Below, in pieces: positions 38,809 to 46,699 of a stretch of 64,000 nt of DNA (its first letter is position 1; each line of letters starts with the position of its first letter). Position numbers and translations under genes: made by a program. The notes beneath the pieces were generated by a model, which was given only the letters and a program-made list of their open reading frames with translations, did no database searches and was not told where the DNA came from. The DNA is from Cupriavidus sp. YR651 (GTDB taxonomy: Bacteria; Pseudomonadota; Gammaproteobacteria; Burkholderiales; Burkholderiaceae), in assembly GCF_900101625.1 (NCBI RefSeq), contig NZ_FMYZ01000001.1:186001-250000 (forward strand), read 5' to 3'.

Positions 38809-39975
38809 TCAGGCCGACATCTCTTGCATCACGCTGTAGAGATCGGCCTTGCCCTCGAAGCCGATGCCCGGCAGGTCCGGCATGGTCAGGTAGCCCTTTT
38901 CGACCTTGACGCCATCGGGGAAGCCACCGAACGGCTGGAAGAGGTCGGGGTAGCTCTCGTTGCCACCCAGGCCCAGGCCCGCGGCGATGTTCAGGGACAT
39001 CTGATGGCCGCCGTGCGGAATGCACCGGCTTGCCGACCAGCCGTGCTGCTTCAGCATGTCGAGCGTGCGCAGGTATTCCACCAGGCCGTAGCTCAGCGCG
39101 CAGTCGAACTGCAGCCAGTCGCGGTCGGGGCGCATGCCGCCGTAGCGGATCAGGTTGCGCGCGTCCTGCATCGAGAACAGGTCCTCGCCGGTCGCCATCG
39201 GCTTGTCGTAGTAGTTGCGCAGCGTCGCCTGAAGCTCGAAGTCCAGTGGGTCGCCCGGCTCCTCGTACCAGAACAGGTCGTATTGCGACAGCGCCTTGGC
39301 GTACTGGATCGCGGTATCGAGATCGAAGCGACCGTTCGCGTCGACCGCCAGCTTCTGGCCATCTTGCAGCACGCTGAGGATGGCGTCGATACGGCGCAGA
39401 TCCTCGTCCAGCGACGCCCCGCCGATCTTCTTCTTGACGACGGTGTAGCCACGATCGATGTAGCTGCGCATTTCGTCCTTGAGTTTGCTGTAGTCCTGGC
39501 CGGGGTAGTAGTAGCCGCCGGCCGCGTACACGAAAACCTTGCGATCGGGCGTGCCATTCCCGTAGCGATCCGCCAGCAACTGGAAGAGTGGCTTGCCTTC
39601 GATCTTGGCCACGGCATCCCAGACCGCCATGTCGATCGTGCCAATCGCCACGGAACGCTCGCCGTGGCCGCCCGGCTTCTCGTTCTTGAACATGGTGTCC
39701 CAGATCTTGTGGGGATCGAGGTTATTTCCGGTGGCGTCGAGCAGTGACTCGGGATCAGCTTCCATCAGGCGCGGGATGAAACGTTCGCGCATCAGCTTGC
39801 CCTGGCCGTAGCGCCCGTTCGAGTTAAAGCCGTAGCCGACGACGGGCTTGCCATCCCGGATCACGTCCGTGATCACCGCCACGAGGCTCAGCGTCATCTT
39901 GCTGAAGTCAATATAGGCATTCCGGATGGGCGAGCTGATCGGAAAAGTCTTTTCGCGAATCTCGACGATTCTCAT
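38809..39975 (-). CDS. tarD: D(-)-tartrate dehydratase (enolase superfamily)
   Basis: A 388-residue enzyme converting D-tartrate to oxaloacetate and water. The sequence follows TarD closely, including SSPIRNAYIDFSKMT at the N-terminus, GYGFNSNGRYGQG and SRCIPHGGHQMSLNIAAG near the C-terminus with the catalytic His. Metal-ligand motifs of the superfamily are visible: AVDANGRFD, WYEEPGDP and ATGEDLFS. The start at MRIVEIREKTF has AGGAG upstream. It is divergent from a LysR regulator and followed by a Bug binding protein. Confidence 0.92.
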   Translation of the reverse strand: MRIVEIREKTFPISSPIRNAYIDFSKMTLSLVAVITDVIRDGKPVVGYGFNSNGRYGQGKLMRERFIPRLMEADPESLLDATGNNLDPHKIWDTMFKNEKPGGHGERSVAIGTIDMAVWDAVAKIEGKPLFQLLADRYGNGTPDRKVFVYAAGGYYYPGQDYSKLKDEMRSYIDRGYTVVKKKIGGASLDEDLRRIDAILSVLQDGQKLAVDANGRFDLDTAIQYAKALSQYDLFWYEEPGDPLDFELQATLRNYYDKPMATGEDLFSMQDARNLIRYGGMRPDRDWLQFDCALSYGLVEYLRTLDMLKQHGWSASRCIPHGGHQMSLNIAAGLGLGGNESYPDLFQPFGGFPDGVKVEKGYLTMPDLPGIGFEGKADLYSVMQEMSA

Positions 39976-40054
39976 GGTGTGTCTCCTGATGCACCGGCGC
40001 GGCGATGCGTGAGCTGTGGGAATCGGTAGATTAGGCGCAGGACCTTGAACTAAA

Positions 40055-41011
40055 ATGAACCCAAATTCACAAGATAATTCACTTAAAGTGAAAACTGACC
40101 TCGCGTCCGAATTGGAGTTCTTCGTGCTGGTGGCCCGGCTCGGCAGCCTGTCGGCTGCGGCGCGCGAGCTCGACCTGACGCCGCCCGCGGCCACCAAGCG
40201 GCTGGCGCTCATGGAGGCCCGGCTGCGGGTGCGGCTCGTCAATCGCACGACGCGCAGCATCAGCCTGACCAACGAAGGCGAGACCTATCTGGCCTATGCG
40301 ACGAGGATCCTCGCGGATCTACGTGAAATGGAGGACGCCGTATCGAGCAGCGGCGCGGCGCCACATGGCCTCCTGCGCGTCAATGCCACGCTGGGTTTCG
40401 GCCGCACCGTCATCGCCCCGCTGGTTTCGGATTTTTCCAGGCGATATCCGAACGTCGAAGTGCAACTGGAGGTCACGGACAAACCGGTGGATCTCGTCGA
40501 GAGTGGCTACGACCTCTCGATCCGGTTCGGCACGTTACCCGACAAGCGCCTGAGCGCCAGGCGTGTCATGTCGAACCGTCGCTTCCTCTGCGCGTCCCCG
40601 GTCTACCTCGACAAGTCTGGAACGCCGACAACGCTCGCTGACCTGGCGGATCATCGCTGCATCATTCACCGGCAGAACGACAGCGCCCACGGCGTGTGGC
40701 GATTCGTTCACCAGGGGCAAACGGAAGTGGTGAAAGTTGACGGCGCGCTGTCCAGCAACGACGGCGACATCGTCCTAGGCTGGGCGCTCGATGGCCACGG
40801 AATCCTAATCCGGTCGGAATGGGATCTGGCCAAGTATCTGGAAAGCGGACGGCTGAGGGTGGTCTTGCCAGACTTCACGCTGCCGTCCGCCGATCTCTTC
40901 GTCTACTACCCCCAACGCCGGAATCAGACGGCGCGCACAAGGGCCTTTATCGACTTTCTGGTCGAGAAGTTCCAGAAGCCTGCGGCGGGGACCGGAAAGA
41001 AGGGAGCGTAG
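40055..41011 (+). CDS. LysR family regulator next to tarD
   Basis: A 318-residue LysR protein. The winged helix lies at about 20-75 (FFVLVARLGSLSAAARELDLTPPAATKRL), followed by the LysR effector domain beginning GLLRVNATLGFGR. The ATG at 40055 is used, but a GTG at 40088 is equally possible, since the residues before it are not family-like and overlap a palindrome. It is divergent from tarD and probably activates tarD and its Bug protein in response to tartrate. Confidence 0.88.
   Translation: MNPNSQDNSLKVKTDLASELEFFVLVARLGSLSAAARELDLTPPAATKRLALMEARLRVRLVNRTTRSISLTNEGETYLAYATRILADLREMEDAVSSSGAAPHGLLRVNATLGFGRTVIAPLVSDFSRRYPNVEVQLEVTDKPVDLVESGYDLSIRFGTLPDKRLSARRVMSNRRFLCASPVYLDKSGTPTTLADLADHRCIIHRQNDSAHGVWRFVHQGQTEVVKVDGALSSNDGDIVLGWALDGHGILIRSEWDLAKYLESGRLRVVLPDFTLPSADLFVYYPQRRNQTARTRAFIDFLVEKFQKPAAGTGKKGA
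40078..40092. promoter_or_regulatory. Perfect palindrome TTCACTTAAAGTGAA, LysR-type box
   Basis: A 15-base perfect palindrome containing a T-N11-A core (40079-40091), the LysR regulator signature. A further TTCAC half-site lies 12 bases before it (40066-40070). It sits inside the first codons of the annotated LysR gene, which raises the possibility that translation starts later, at GTG 40088. Confidence 0.5.
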
Positions 41012-41033
41012 CGGCGCTTCACTGCCCTTACCT

Positions 41034-41052
41034 GGAGCAACGCCATTGCTCC
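41034..41052. terminator. Hairpin between convergent LysR and oxidoreductase genes
   Basis: GGAGCAA (41034-41040) and TTGCTCC (41046-41052) form a perfect seven-pair stem with a five-base loop, touching the stop codon of the oxidoreductase. No T-run follows, so termination is only possible. Confidence 0.35.
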
Positions 41053-42050
41053 TAAGGCGCGACGGCGTCGCCGCCACGCTCGCTGGACTCCACAATCGCC
41101 TCCAGCAGCCTGATGTTGTCCACCAGCTCGCCGGCCGTGAACGGGTAGGTCCCGCTGCCTGCCACCGCGTCGGCCCAGGCCTCGAAGTTGGCCAGCACCG
41201 CATCGGTCGCCTCATACAGGCGTTCCGTGCGAGGTACGCCAGTGCCACCGCAATGCGTCAGGCGAGTGGGCAGACCCTGATCGACATTCCCTTCGGACAC
41301 GATTTCCACCCAGCCTTTGTCACCGAACACCGCGATGCGGCCATGGAACGGCGTGACCGAGAGGAGGCTGATCGTGGCCTGCACACGCGAAGCGAAAGTG
41401 ATGGTGGCGGTGGTGAAATCGCGCACGGGCTCGGGGAAGATCAGGGACTCGGTGCGCGCGCGCACGCTGCTGGCACCGCCGGCCAGCGCGACGAAGATGT
41501 CGGTGATGTGGATGCCGACCGCCGTCATCATGCCGGCCGGCGCATGCTTCGAGTCCAGGCGCCAGTTCGACGGATCGAGCTTGCGGAACAGATCGTGGCT
41601 GACATTGGCCTCCATATGCAGCAGGCGCCCAAGTTGGCCAGCGCGCACCATCCGCATCAATTCGGCGATGGCGGGCTCGAAGCGGCGCTCGTGCCCCACT
41701 CCCAGCACCTTGCGCTGGCGCGCACAGGCCTCGACAATCCGCTGCGCGCCGGCCGTGGTCATGGCCAGCGGCTTTTCGCAGAAGACCTCCTTGCCAGCCT
41801 CCAGCGCCGAGAGCACCTGTTGCTCGTGCAATGCATGCGGGGTGGCGAGGATAACGCCGTCGATATCGGCCCGTCCGAGCACTTCCGCCAGATCGGCGGC
41901 GAGTTCCACGCCTGACTCGCGCGTGAACGTCCGGGCTTCCTCCGTCGCCATCGGGTCCACGGCCACGATCACCTTGAATTTCGCACTCTTGCTCAACGTG
42001 CGGATGATCTGCTTGCCCCACCATCCCAAACCGGCTACCGCAACTCTCAC
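41052..42050 (-). CDS. Gfo/Idh/MocA family oxidoreductase
   Basis: A 332-residue NAD(P)-dependent dehydrogenase. The N-terminal Rossmann motif is VAVAGLGWWGKQIIRT and the family motif EKP is in FCEKPLAMT. The GTG start follows GGAGGGAG. Family members act on sugars, cyclitols and some aromatic or chlorinated compounds. It is the last gene of the minus-strand hydroxyquinol cluster; its role may be an early oxidation step, but the substrate is unknown. Confidence 0.87.
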   Translation of the reverse strand: MRVAVAGLGWWGKQIIRTLSKSAKFKVIVAVDPMATEEARTFTRESGVELAADLAEVLGRADIDGVILATPHALHEQQVLSALEAGKEVFCEKPLAMTTAGAQRIVEACARQRKVLGVGHERRFEPAIAELMRMVRAGQLGRLLHMEANVSHDLFRKLDPSNWRLDSKHAPAGMMTAVGIHITDIFVALAGGASSVRARTESLIFPEPVRDFTTATITFASRVQATISLLSVTPFHGRIAVFGDKGWVEIVSEGNVDQGLPTRLTHCGGTGVPRTERLYEATDAVLANFEAWADAVAGSGTYPFTAGELVDNIRLLEAIVESSERGGDAVAP

Positions 42051-42075
42051 GATCTCCCTCCTTTGCGTGGATCCG

Positions 42076-42435
42076 TCAATCCACTAGCGGCGCGGCGATG
42101 AACGCCCCGCCCTGCTCCGCATGCGCCACGGTGCCGTCGTAGTCGACCTGGTGCCTGGCGATGCGCAGATCGCCCAGCTCGCGCTTGACGCGCAGATGCT
42201 CGGGATGGGTCGCGTAGGCCTCCAGGGCGCTGTGCGACTCGAACTCCGAGTACAGGACGACGTCGCAGGCGTAGTCGACGCGACTCGAATCGACGCCGAT
42301 CTCCAGGTGCCGCAAGCCGGGAATCCGGCCGCGCAACCCCTCGAAAGCGCCCTTGAGCCGCGCGATGGCATCGCGCTTCGCGCCCTCGCTGTCTCCGCGC
42401 AGGTTCCACATCACGATATGTTTGACGATGGGCAA
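42076..42435 (-). CDS. Dabb (stress-responsive A/B barrel) domain protein
   Basis: A 119-residue ferredoxin-like dimeric barrel protein starting PIVKHIVMWNLRG, with the family's conserved His early and the SEFESHSALEAYATHPEHL segment. The start is a TTG at 42435, chosen because GGGAGG lies five bases before it; there is no ATG at the right place. Dabb proteins include cyclases and isomerases acting on reactive polyketide-like or aromatic intermediates. Location between the YciI and oxidoreductase genes suggests a role on a ring intermediate. Confidence 0.8.
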   Translation of the reverse strand: MPIVKHIVMWNLRGDSEGAKRDAIARLKGAFEGLRGRIPGLRHLEIGVDSSRVDYACDVVLYSEFESHSALEAYATHPEHLRVKRELGDLRIARHQVDYDGTVAHAEQGGAFIAAPLVD

Positions 42436-42488
42436 AATGGCCTCCCTGGCTGACGCTGCCTGACGTGGTGTTGGTGAGAGAAACCGGC

Positions 42489-42791
42489 TTACGCCGCAGG
42501 GAATCCGGCGCGTTGCGGCCACATGTTGCTGAACGCATGAACCGAACTGGTCGCATAGACGCCCGCCACCGTGAACGGCTCTTCGGCCTGCCAGCGGCGC
42601 GCCGCCTCGATCGACGGAAAGTCGATCACCAGCAGGCTGCCGACCATGGTCTCGCCGTCCTCGGCCAGCAGCGGGCCGGCAAAAGCGATCTGGTTCTCCA
42701 CCGCGCGCAGGTAGGCCTTGTGGTCGGGCCGCACGCGCAGGCGCAAGTCGCCAACGCCGGGCTTGTCGATCAGATGGAATACGTAAAGCAT
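42489..42791 (-). CDS. YciI family protein, possibly TftG-like
   Basis: A 100-residue YciI protein starting MLYVFHLIDKPG. The conserved His (RPDHKAYL) and the GVYATSSVHAF end segment are present. GGAGG precedes the ATG. YciI proteins resemble muconolactone isomerase in fold, and TftG of the 2,4,5-T pathway, a 5-chlorohydroxyquinol dehydrochlorinase, belongs here. This gene lies 12 bases after a hydroxyquinol dioxygenase, the same pairing as TftG/TftH. Dechlorination is therefore a reasonable but unproven role. Confidence 0.8.
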   Translation of the reverse strand: MLYVFHLIDKPGVGDLRLRVRPDHKAYLRAVENQIAFAGPLLAEDGETMVGSLLVIDFPSIEAARRWQAEEPFTVAGVYATSSVHAFSNMWPQRAGFPAA

Positions 42792-42803
42792 GGCACTGCC
42801 TCC

Positions 42804-43685
42804 TTACTGGTTTGCCGTTGCCGGTTGGGCGGGATTGAGCACGAAGTCGAAATCGAGCGTGTAGAAGGGGTTGTCTGACCGGGTGCCGTCTGGCGCCGTG
42901 CCAGAGTCGTGGCGCACCCAGTCGGCCACCAGCGACGAACGCACCCCGAACACGGTGTCGGAGTCCAGATAGGTGTCGCCGTCACGAAACACATGCGTGA
43001 CCAGCGTCTCGTATCCGGGGGCCGAAATCATGAAATGCAGGTGCGCGGGGCGCCATGGATGCCGCCCCATGGCTTCGAGCATGCGTCCGACCGGGCCGTC
43101 GTGTGGAATCGGATAGCACTCGGCGACGATGGTCTTGAAGTGATAGTGTCCGGACGCGTCGGCGTGCAACGTGCCGCGTCCCTGGGCGCTCGTGCGCCCG
43201 GCCTTCTGCACATCGTAGAAGCCCTCGGCATCGGCTTGCCAGACTTCCAGCTTGGCGCCCGGCACCGCCTCGCCCGTGATGCTCCGGACATTGCCGCTGA
43301 CATAGCAGGGCTCTCCCGCCATGCCGTTGCCGACGTCGGCGCCGAGCGCGTAGTCGGGCGCGTCGTCGACGTAGAACGGGCCGAACACCGTGGCCTCCGT
43401 GCAGCCCTGGGGCTTGCGATGGTTCTGCGCGGTCACCAGCGTCGACAGGCCCAGCGTATCCGACAGCAGGATGAACTCCTGCCGGCTCGGGTTGCAGGTA
43501 TGGCCGACGTCCGTCAGAAACTGGATACCGGCGGCCCACTCCTCCTCGGTCAGCCTGACCTCCCTGGCGAACGCGTGCAGGTGCTGGATCAGGCTGGTCA
43601 TGACCGTCTTCAAGCGGCGATCCGTCATGTCGGCATTGCGTGCCAGCACCGCCTGGGTAATGGTCTCTTCATTGAGATTTCGCAT
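42804..43685 (-). CDS. Hydroxyquinol 1,2-dioxygenase (intradiol)
   Basis: A 293-residue non-heme Fe(III) enzyme that opens hydroxyquinol to maleylacetate. All four iron ligands are visible: Tyr157 (EGFYDVQ), Tyr191 (AECYPIP), His215 and His217 (WRPAHLHFM). The N-terminal helical dimerisation domain (about 1-95) is of the hydroxyquinol/catechol dioxygenase type. The start MRNLNEETIT has AAGGA upstream. Together with the maleylacetate reductase at 51682 it forms the lower hydroxyquinol pathway leading to 3-oxoadipate. Confidence 0.92.
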   Translation of the reverse strand: MRNLNEETITQAVLARNADMTDRRLKTVMTSLIQHLHAFAREVRLTEEEWAAGIQFLTDVGHTCNPSRQEFILLSDTLGLSTLVTAQNHRKPQGCTEATVFGPFYVDDAPDYALGADVGNGMAGEPCYVSGNVRSITGEAVPGAKLEVWQADAEGFYDVQKAGRTSAQGRGTLHADASGHYHFKTIVAECYPIPHDGPVGRMLEAMGRHPWRPAHLHFMISAPGYETLVTHVFRDGDTYLDSDTVFGVRSSLVADWVRHDSGTAPDGTRSDNPFYTLDFDFVLNPAQPATANQ

Positions 43686-43726
43686 GGTGTTCCTTTCTTG
43701 TTGCCTTTCTTGGCCGTATGAGGCCT

Positions 43727-44695
43727 CTACGCTTTTGCGCCGTCTTCCCAGCGCGGGCAAGCGCGCTTGTCGACCGGCACGTCGAGCGGCTGATAGTTGG
43801 TCTTGTCGATCACGGCGGCCGGCAGCACGATGTCCTGCTTCACCGGCAGCCCGCGCAGCTTGCGGATCGCCGCCATGGTGCCGAGGCAGCCCTGGGCGAA
43901 GCCGTTGTAGTCGCCGGTCGCCAGCATGGTGCCGGCCTTGATTGCGTCGATCGCTTCCTTGGTGCCGTTGATGCCGGAGACCAGGGCCTTGCGATTAGCC
44001 CCCTGCAGCGCCTCGATGGCGCCGATGGCCATGGCGTCGTTGGCGGCGAACACGGCATCGATCTGCGGGTAGGACTGCATCAGGTTCTCCATCACCTGCA
44101 GGGCCTGCAGGCGCTGGTAGTTCGCGGGTTGCGTGGCCACCAGCCTGACCGCCGGGAAGGCCTTCAGCGCGTCTTGCACGCCGCGCACGCGGTCGGTATT
44201 GGTCAGCGATCCCTTGACGCCTTCCAGCAGCACCACATTGCCCTTGCCGCCCATGGACTTGAACAGATGCGTGGCGGTCTTCAGGCCGAGTTCGTAGTCG
44301 CTGGCGCCGACGAAGGACACAAAGGTGCCCACATCGCTGCGATCCGTGACGTTGACCACCGGGATGTTCGCCGCGTTGATCTTCTTCACCCCCGGCGCCA
44401 TGGCCTTGTAGTCCACCGGCACGAAAACCACCGCATCCGGCTTCTTGACGATGACGTCCTCGATCTGGCTCATCTGCTCGGGAATGCTGTCCGGCTTGGT
44501 CGGGATGTAGTGCGTGACCTTGGCGTTCATGCTCTTTGCCGCCGCATCCGCGCCCTGGCGCAGTACCTGGAAATATGGGTTGGTCTGGTTCTTGGTAAAG
44601 ACGGCGATCTTCTCGCCGTCGGCATGGGCGGCTGGCGTGGCCAGCAACCCGAGTGCCAGCATGGCGGCGAACGGCTTCAGCTTGTGCGATTGCAT
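43727..44695 (-). CDS. Sugar-type ABC transporter substrate-binding protein (RbsB-like)
   Basis: A 322-residue periplasmic binding protein with a signal peptide (PFAAMLALGLLATPAAHA). The mature part is a type I fold: KIAVFTKNQTNPYFQVLRQGA, VVFVPVDYKAMAPGVKK and AVFAANDAMAIGAIEAL. Proteins like this usually bind ribose, xylose, inositol or autoinducer-2, but the gene lies between ABC permeases and an aromatic ring dioxygenase. The ligand may be an aromatic glycoside, a cyclitol or a phenolic. Confidence 0.9.
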   Translation of the reverse strand: MQSHKLKPFAAMLALGLLATPAAHADGEKIAVFTKNQTNPYFQVLRQGADAAAKSMNAKVTHYIPTKPDSIPEQMSQIEDVIVKKPDAVVFVPVDYKAMAPGVKKINAANIPVVNVTDRSDVGTFVSFVGASDYELGLKTATHLFKSMGGKGNVVLLEGVKGSLTNTDRVRGVQDALKAFPAVRLVATQPANYQRLQALQVMENLMQSYPQIDAVFAANDAMAIGAIEALQGANRKALVSGINGTKEAIDAIKAGTMLATGDYNGFAQGCLGTMAAIRKLRGLPVKQDIVLPAAVIDKTNYQPLDVPVDKRACPRWEDGAKA

Positions 44696-44721
44696 AGGGT
44701 GTCTCCTTGGTTTTCGAATAG

Positions 44722-44744
44722 CGCCGGCATGTGGTCTGCCGGCG
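44722..44744 (-). promoter_or_regulatory. Intercistronic hairpin before the binding-protein gene
   Basis: CGCCGGCA (44722-44729) and TGCCGGCG (44737-44744) form a perfect eight-pair stem between the second permease gene and the binding-protein gene. It may protect the binding-protein mRNA or attenuate; there is no T-run. Confidence 0.45.
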
Positions 44745-44759
44745 TTGCTGCAATTTCGC

Positions 44760-45725
44760 TTACCTGGTACCCAGCCGGCGCCGCGACAGGGTGTCCAGGA
44801 AGACAGCAAGCACGACGATGACCCCGGTCACCAGCGGCTGCCAGTTGGCGCTGACGGTGAGCAGGTTCATGCCATTGAGCAACAGCGTCAGGATGATGGC
44901 GCCCACCAGCGTGCCGGAAACCCGGCCCACGCCACCGAACAGCGACGTGCCGCCGATCAGTACCGCGGCGATCGCCGGCAAGGTCAGCGTCTCGCCGATA
45001 TCGCCCTCGGCCGAGTTCAGGCGCGCCAGGAACACCAGGCTGGCCAGCCCGGCCATGGCGCCGCTCACCACATAGACCATCACCAGCCGGCGCGCCACCG
45101 GCACGCCGGACAACCTGGCGGCGACGGGATTGGCGCCGATGGCGTAGATCTCCTGCCCGTAGGTGGTCTTCTGCGAGATCGCCGTGCCGGCCACCAGGAA
45201 GGCCAGCATCAGGAAGACCGGAATCGGTACGCCCCACAGATAGCCGCTGCCGACCGCGCGGAACGCCGGCGCGAAGCCGTGGATGGTGTCCCCGGCCATG
45301 AACCAGTAGGTCAGGCCGTGCAACACCCAGAGCATCCCGTAGGTGGCGATAAAGGGCGGGATGCGCAGCGCCGCCACCAGCAGGCCGTTGCCCAGGCCGA
45401 TCAGCACGCCGCTGCCCAGGCCAACCCCTACCCCAAGCATCGTCGAGCCGGTGGCCTTCATCACGCTCGCCGCCAGGCAGGCGGACATCGCGACATTGGC
45501 CCCCACTGACAGGTCGAGACCGCCGGTCAGGATCACCAGCGTCAGTCCGGAGGCCAGCAGGAACAACAAGCTGGCCTGGCGCAGCACATTGAGCAGGTTG
45601 CCGAGCGTCAGGAAGGCGTCCGACGCCACCGCCAGCGCCACGCAGAGCAGGCCGAGCGCGAATACGCGGTAAGCGAAGGAGCGGGCGTCAGCCGACAGCG
45701 GCGCCCGGGCGATGACGGTATTCAT
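44760..45725 (-). CDS. Sugar-type ABC transporter permease (second)
   Basis: A 321-residue RbsC-like permease with about nine helices. The family hallmark LTLVILTGGLDLSVGANVA and the cytoplasmic coupling segment GANPVAARLSGVPVARR are present. Its ATG overlaps the stop of the upstream permease by four bases (ATGA), fixing the start. With its partner at 45722 it forms a heterodimeric channel. Confidence 0.9.
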   Translation of the reverse strand: MNTVIARAPLSADARSFAYRVFALGLLCVALAVASDAFLTLGNLLNVLRQASLLFLLASGLTLVILTGGLDLSVGANVAMSACLAASVMKATGSTMLGVGVGLGSGVLIGLGNGLLVAALRIPPFIATYGMLWVLHGLTYWFMAGDTIHGFAPAFRAVGSGYLWGVPIPVFLMLAFLVAGTAISQKTTYGQEIYAIGANPVAARLSGVPVARRLVMVYVVSGAMAGLASLVFLARLNSAEGDIGETLTLPAIAAVLIGGTSLFGGVGRVSGTLVGAIILTLLLNGMNLLTVSANWQPLVTGVIVVLAVFLDTLSRRRLGTR

Positions 45726-46699
45726 GCTTTCCCCTTGAAGGACTCGATCAGCAGCACGACCAGCACCAGCAGGCCGATGGCCGCCACCTGGATCGACGAT
45801 TGCACGCCGACCAGGTTCAGGCCGTTGCGCAGCACGCCCACCGCCAGCACGCCCAGCACCGTGCCCGGCAGCCAGCCGTTGCCGCGATCGAAGGTGGTGC
45901 CACCCACGGCCACCGCGGCGATGGCATCGAACTCCAGCCCGATGGCCGCCGTGGGATGACCGGCGTTCATGCGCGCGGTCATCAGCAGCGCGGCCACGCC
46001 CGCCATCACGCCGCCCAGTGCGTACACCGCGATCAGCCAGCGGTTGACGCGCACGCCGGCAAACTTGAGCGCTTCGCGATTGCCGCCGAGGGCGAACACA
46101 TTGATGCCGAAGCGCGTGCGGTAAAGCAGCCAGTGGAACAGGCCGTAGAACGCGCCGGCGATCCAGATCGGCAACGGGATACCGAGCCACTCACCCGAGT
46201 AGAGCAGCGGAATGGTGTCGCCGATGCCCACCACGCTCTGGCCGTCCGTGACCGCCAGCGACAGCCCCTGCGCCACGCCCATCGTGCCGAGGGTGGCGAC
46301 GAAGGGCGGAATCCCCAGGCCCGCCACCAGCGCGCCATTGAGCAGGCCGAACAGCAGCCCGACGCCAAGCGCCGCCAGCACCGCCAGCCACAGCGAGCCG
46401 GTTGCCACCATCACCATGGCCAGCGCCACGCCGCACAGCGTGAGGACGGCGCCCATCGACAGGTCCAACCCTTCCGTCATGATGATCAGCGTCATGGGCA
46501 AGGCGATCAGCAGCAGGATGGTGGACTGCGTGCCGACGTTGAGCAGGTTGGCCGTGCTCAGGAAGCCATCGCCGCCAATGGCGAAGGCGAGCGTCAGCAA
46601 CAGCAGGACCCAGACCGATCCGGGCAGCTTGCCGAGTGCCGGCGCCATCGGCAGTGCCACGGCGCGCGGGAGGGCGCGGGTATCAGGCATATCAGGCAT
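45722..46699 (-). CDS. Sugar-type ABC transporter permease (first)
   Basis: A 325-residue RbsC-like permease. Hallmarks are PMTLIIMTEGLDLSMGAVL and the coupling segment GGNREALKFAGVRVNRW. It overlaps the ATPase gene upstream by eight bases and the next permease by four, so the three genes are translationally coupled. Two different permease genes rather than one is the AraG/xylose-like layout with a heterodimer. Confidence 0.9.
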   Translation of the reverse strand: MPDMPDTRALPRAVALPMAPALGKLPGSVWVLLLLTLAFAIGGDGFLSTANLLNVGTQSTILLLIALPMTLIIMTEGLDLSMGAVLTLCGVALAMVMVATGSLWLAVLAALGVGLLFGLLNGALVAGLGIPPFVATLGTMGVAQGLSLAVTDGQSVVGIGDTIPLLYSGEWLGIPLPIWIAGAFYGLFHWLLYRTRFGINVFALGGNREALKFAGVRVNRWLIAVYALGGVMAGVAALLMTARMNAGHPTAAIGLEFDAIAAVAVGGTTFDRGNGWLPGTVLGVLAVGVLRNGLNLVGVQSSIQVAAIGLLVLVVLLIESFKGKA

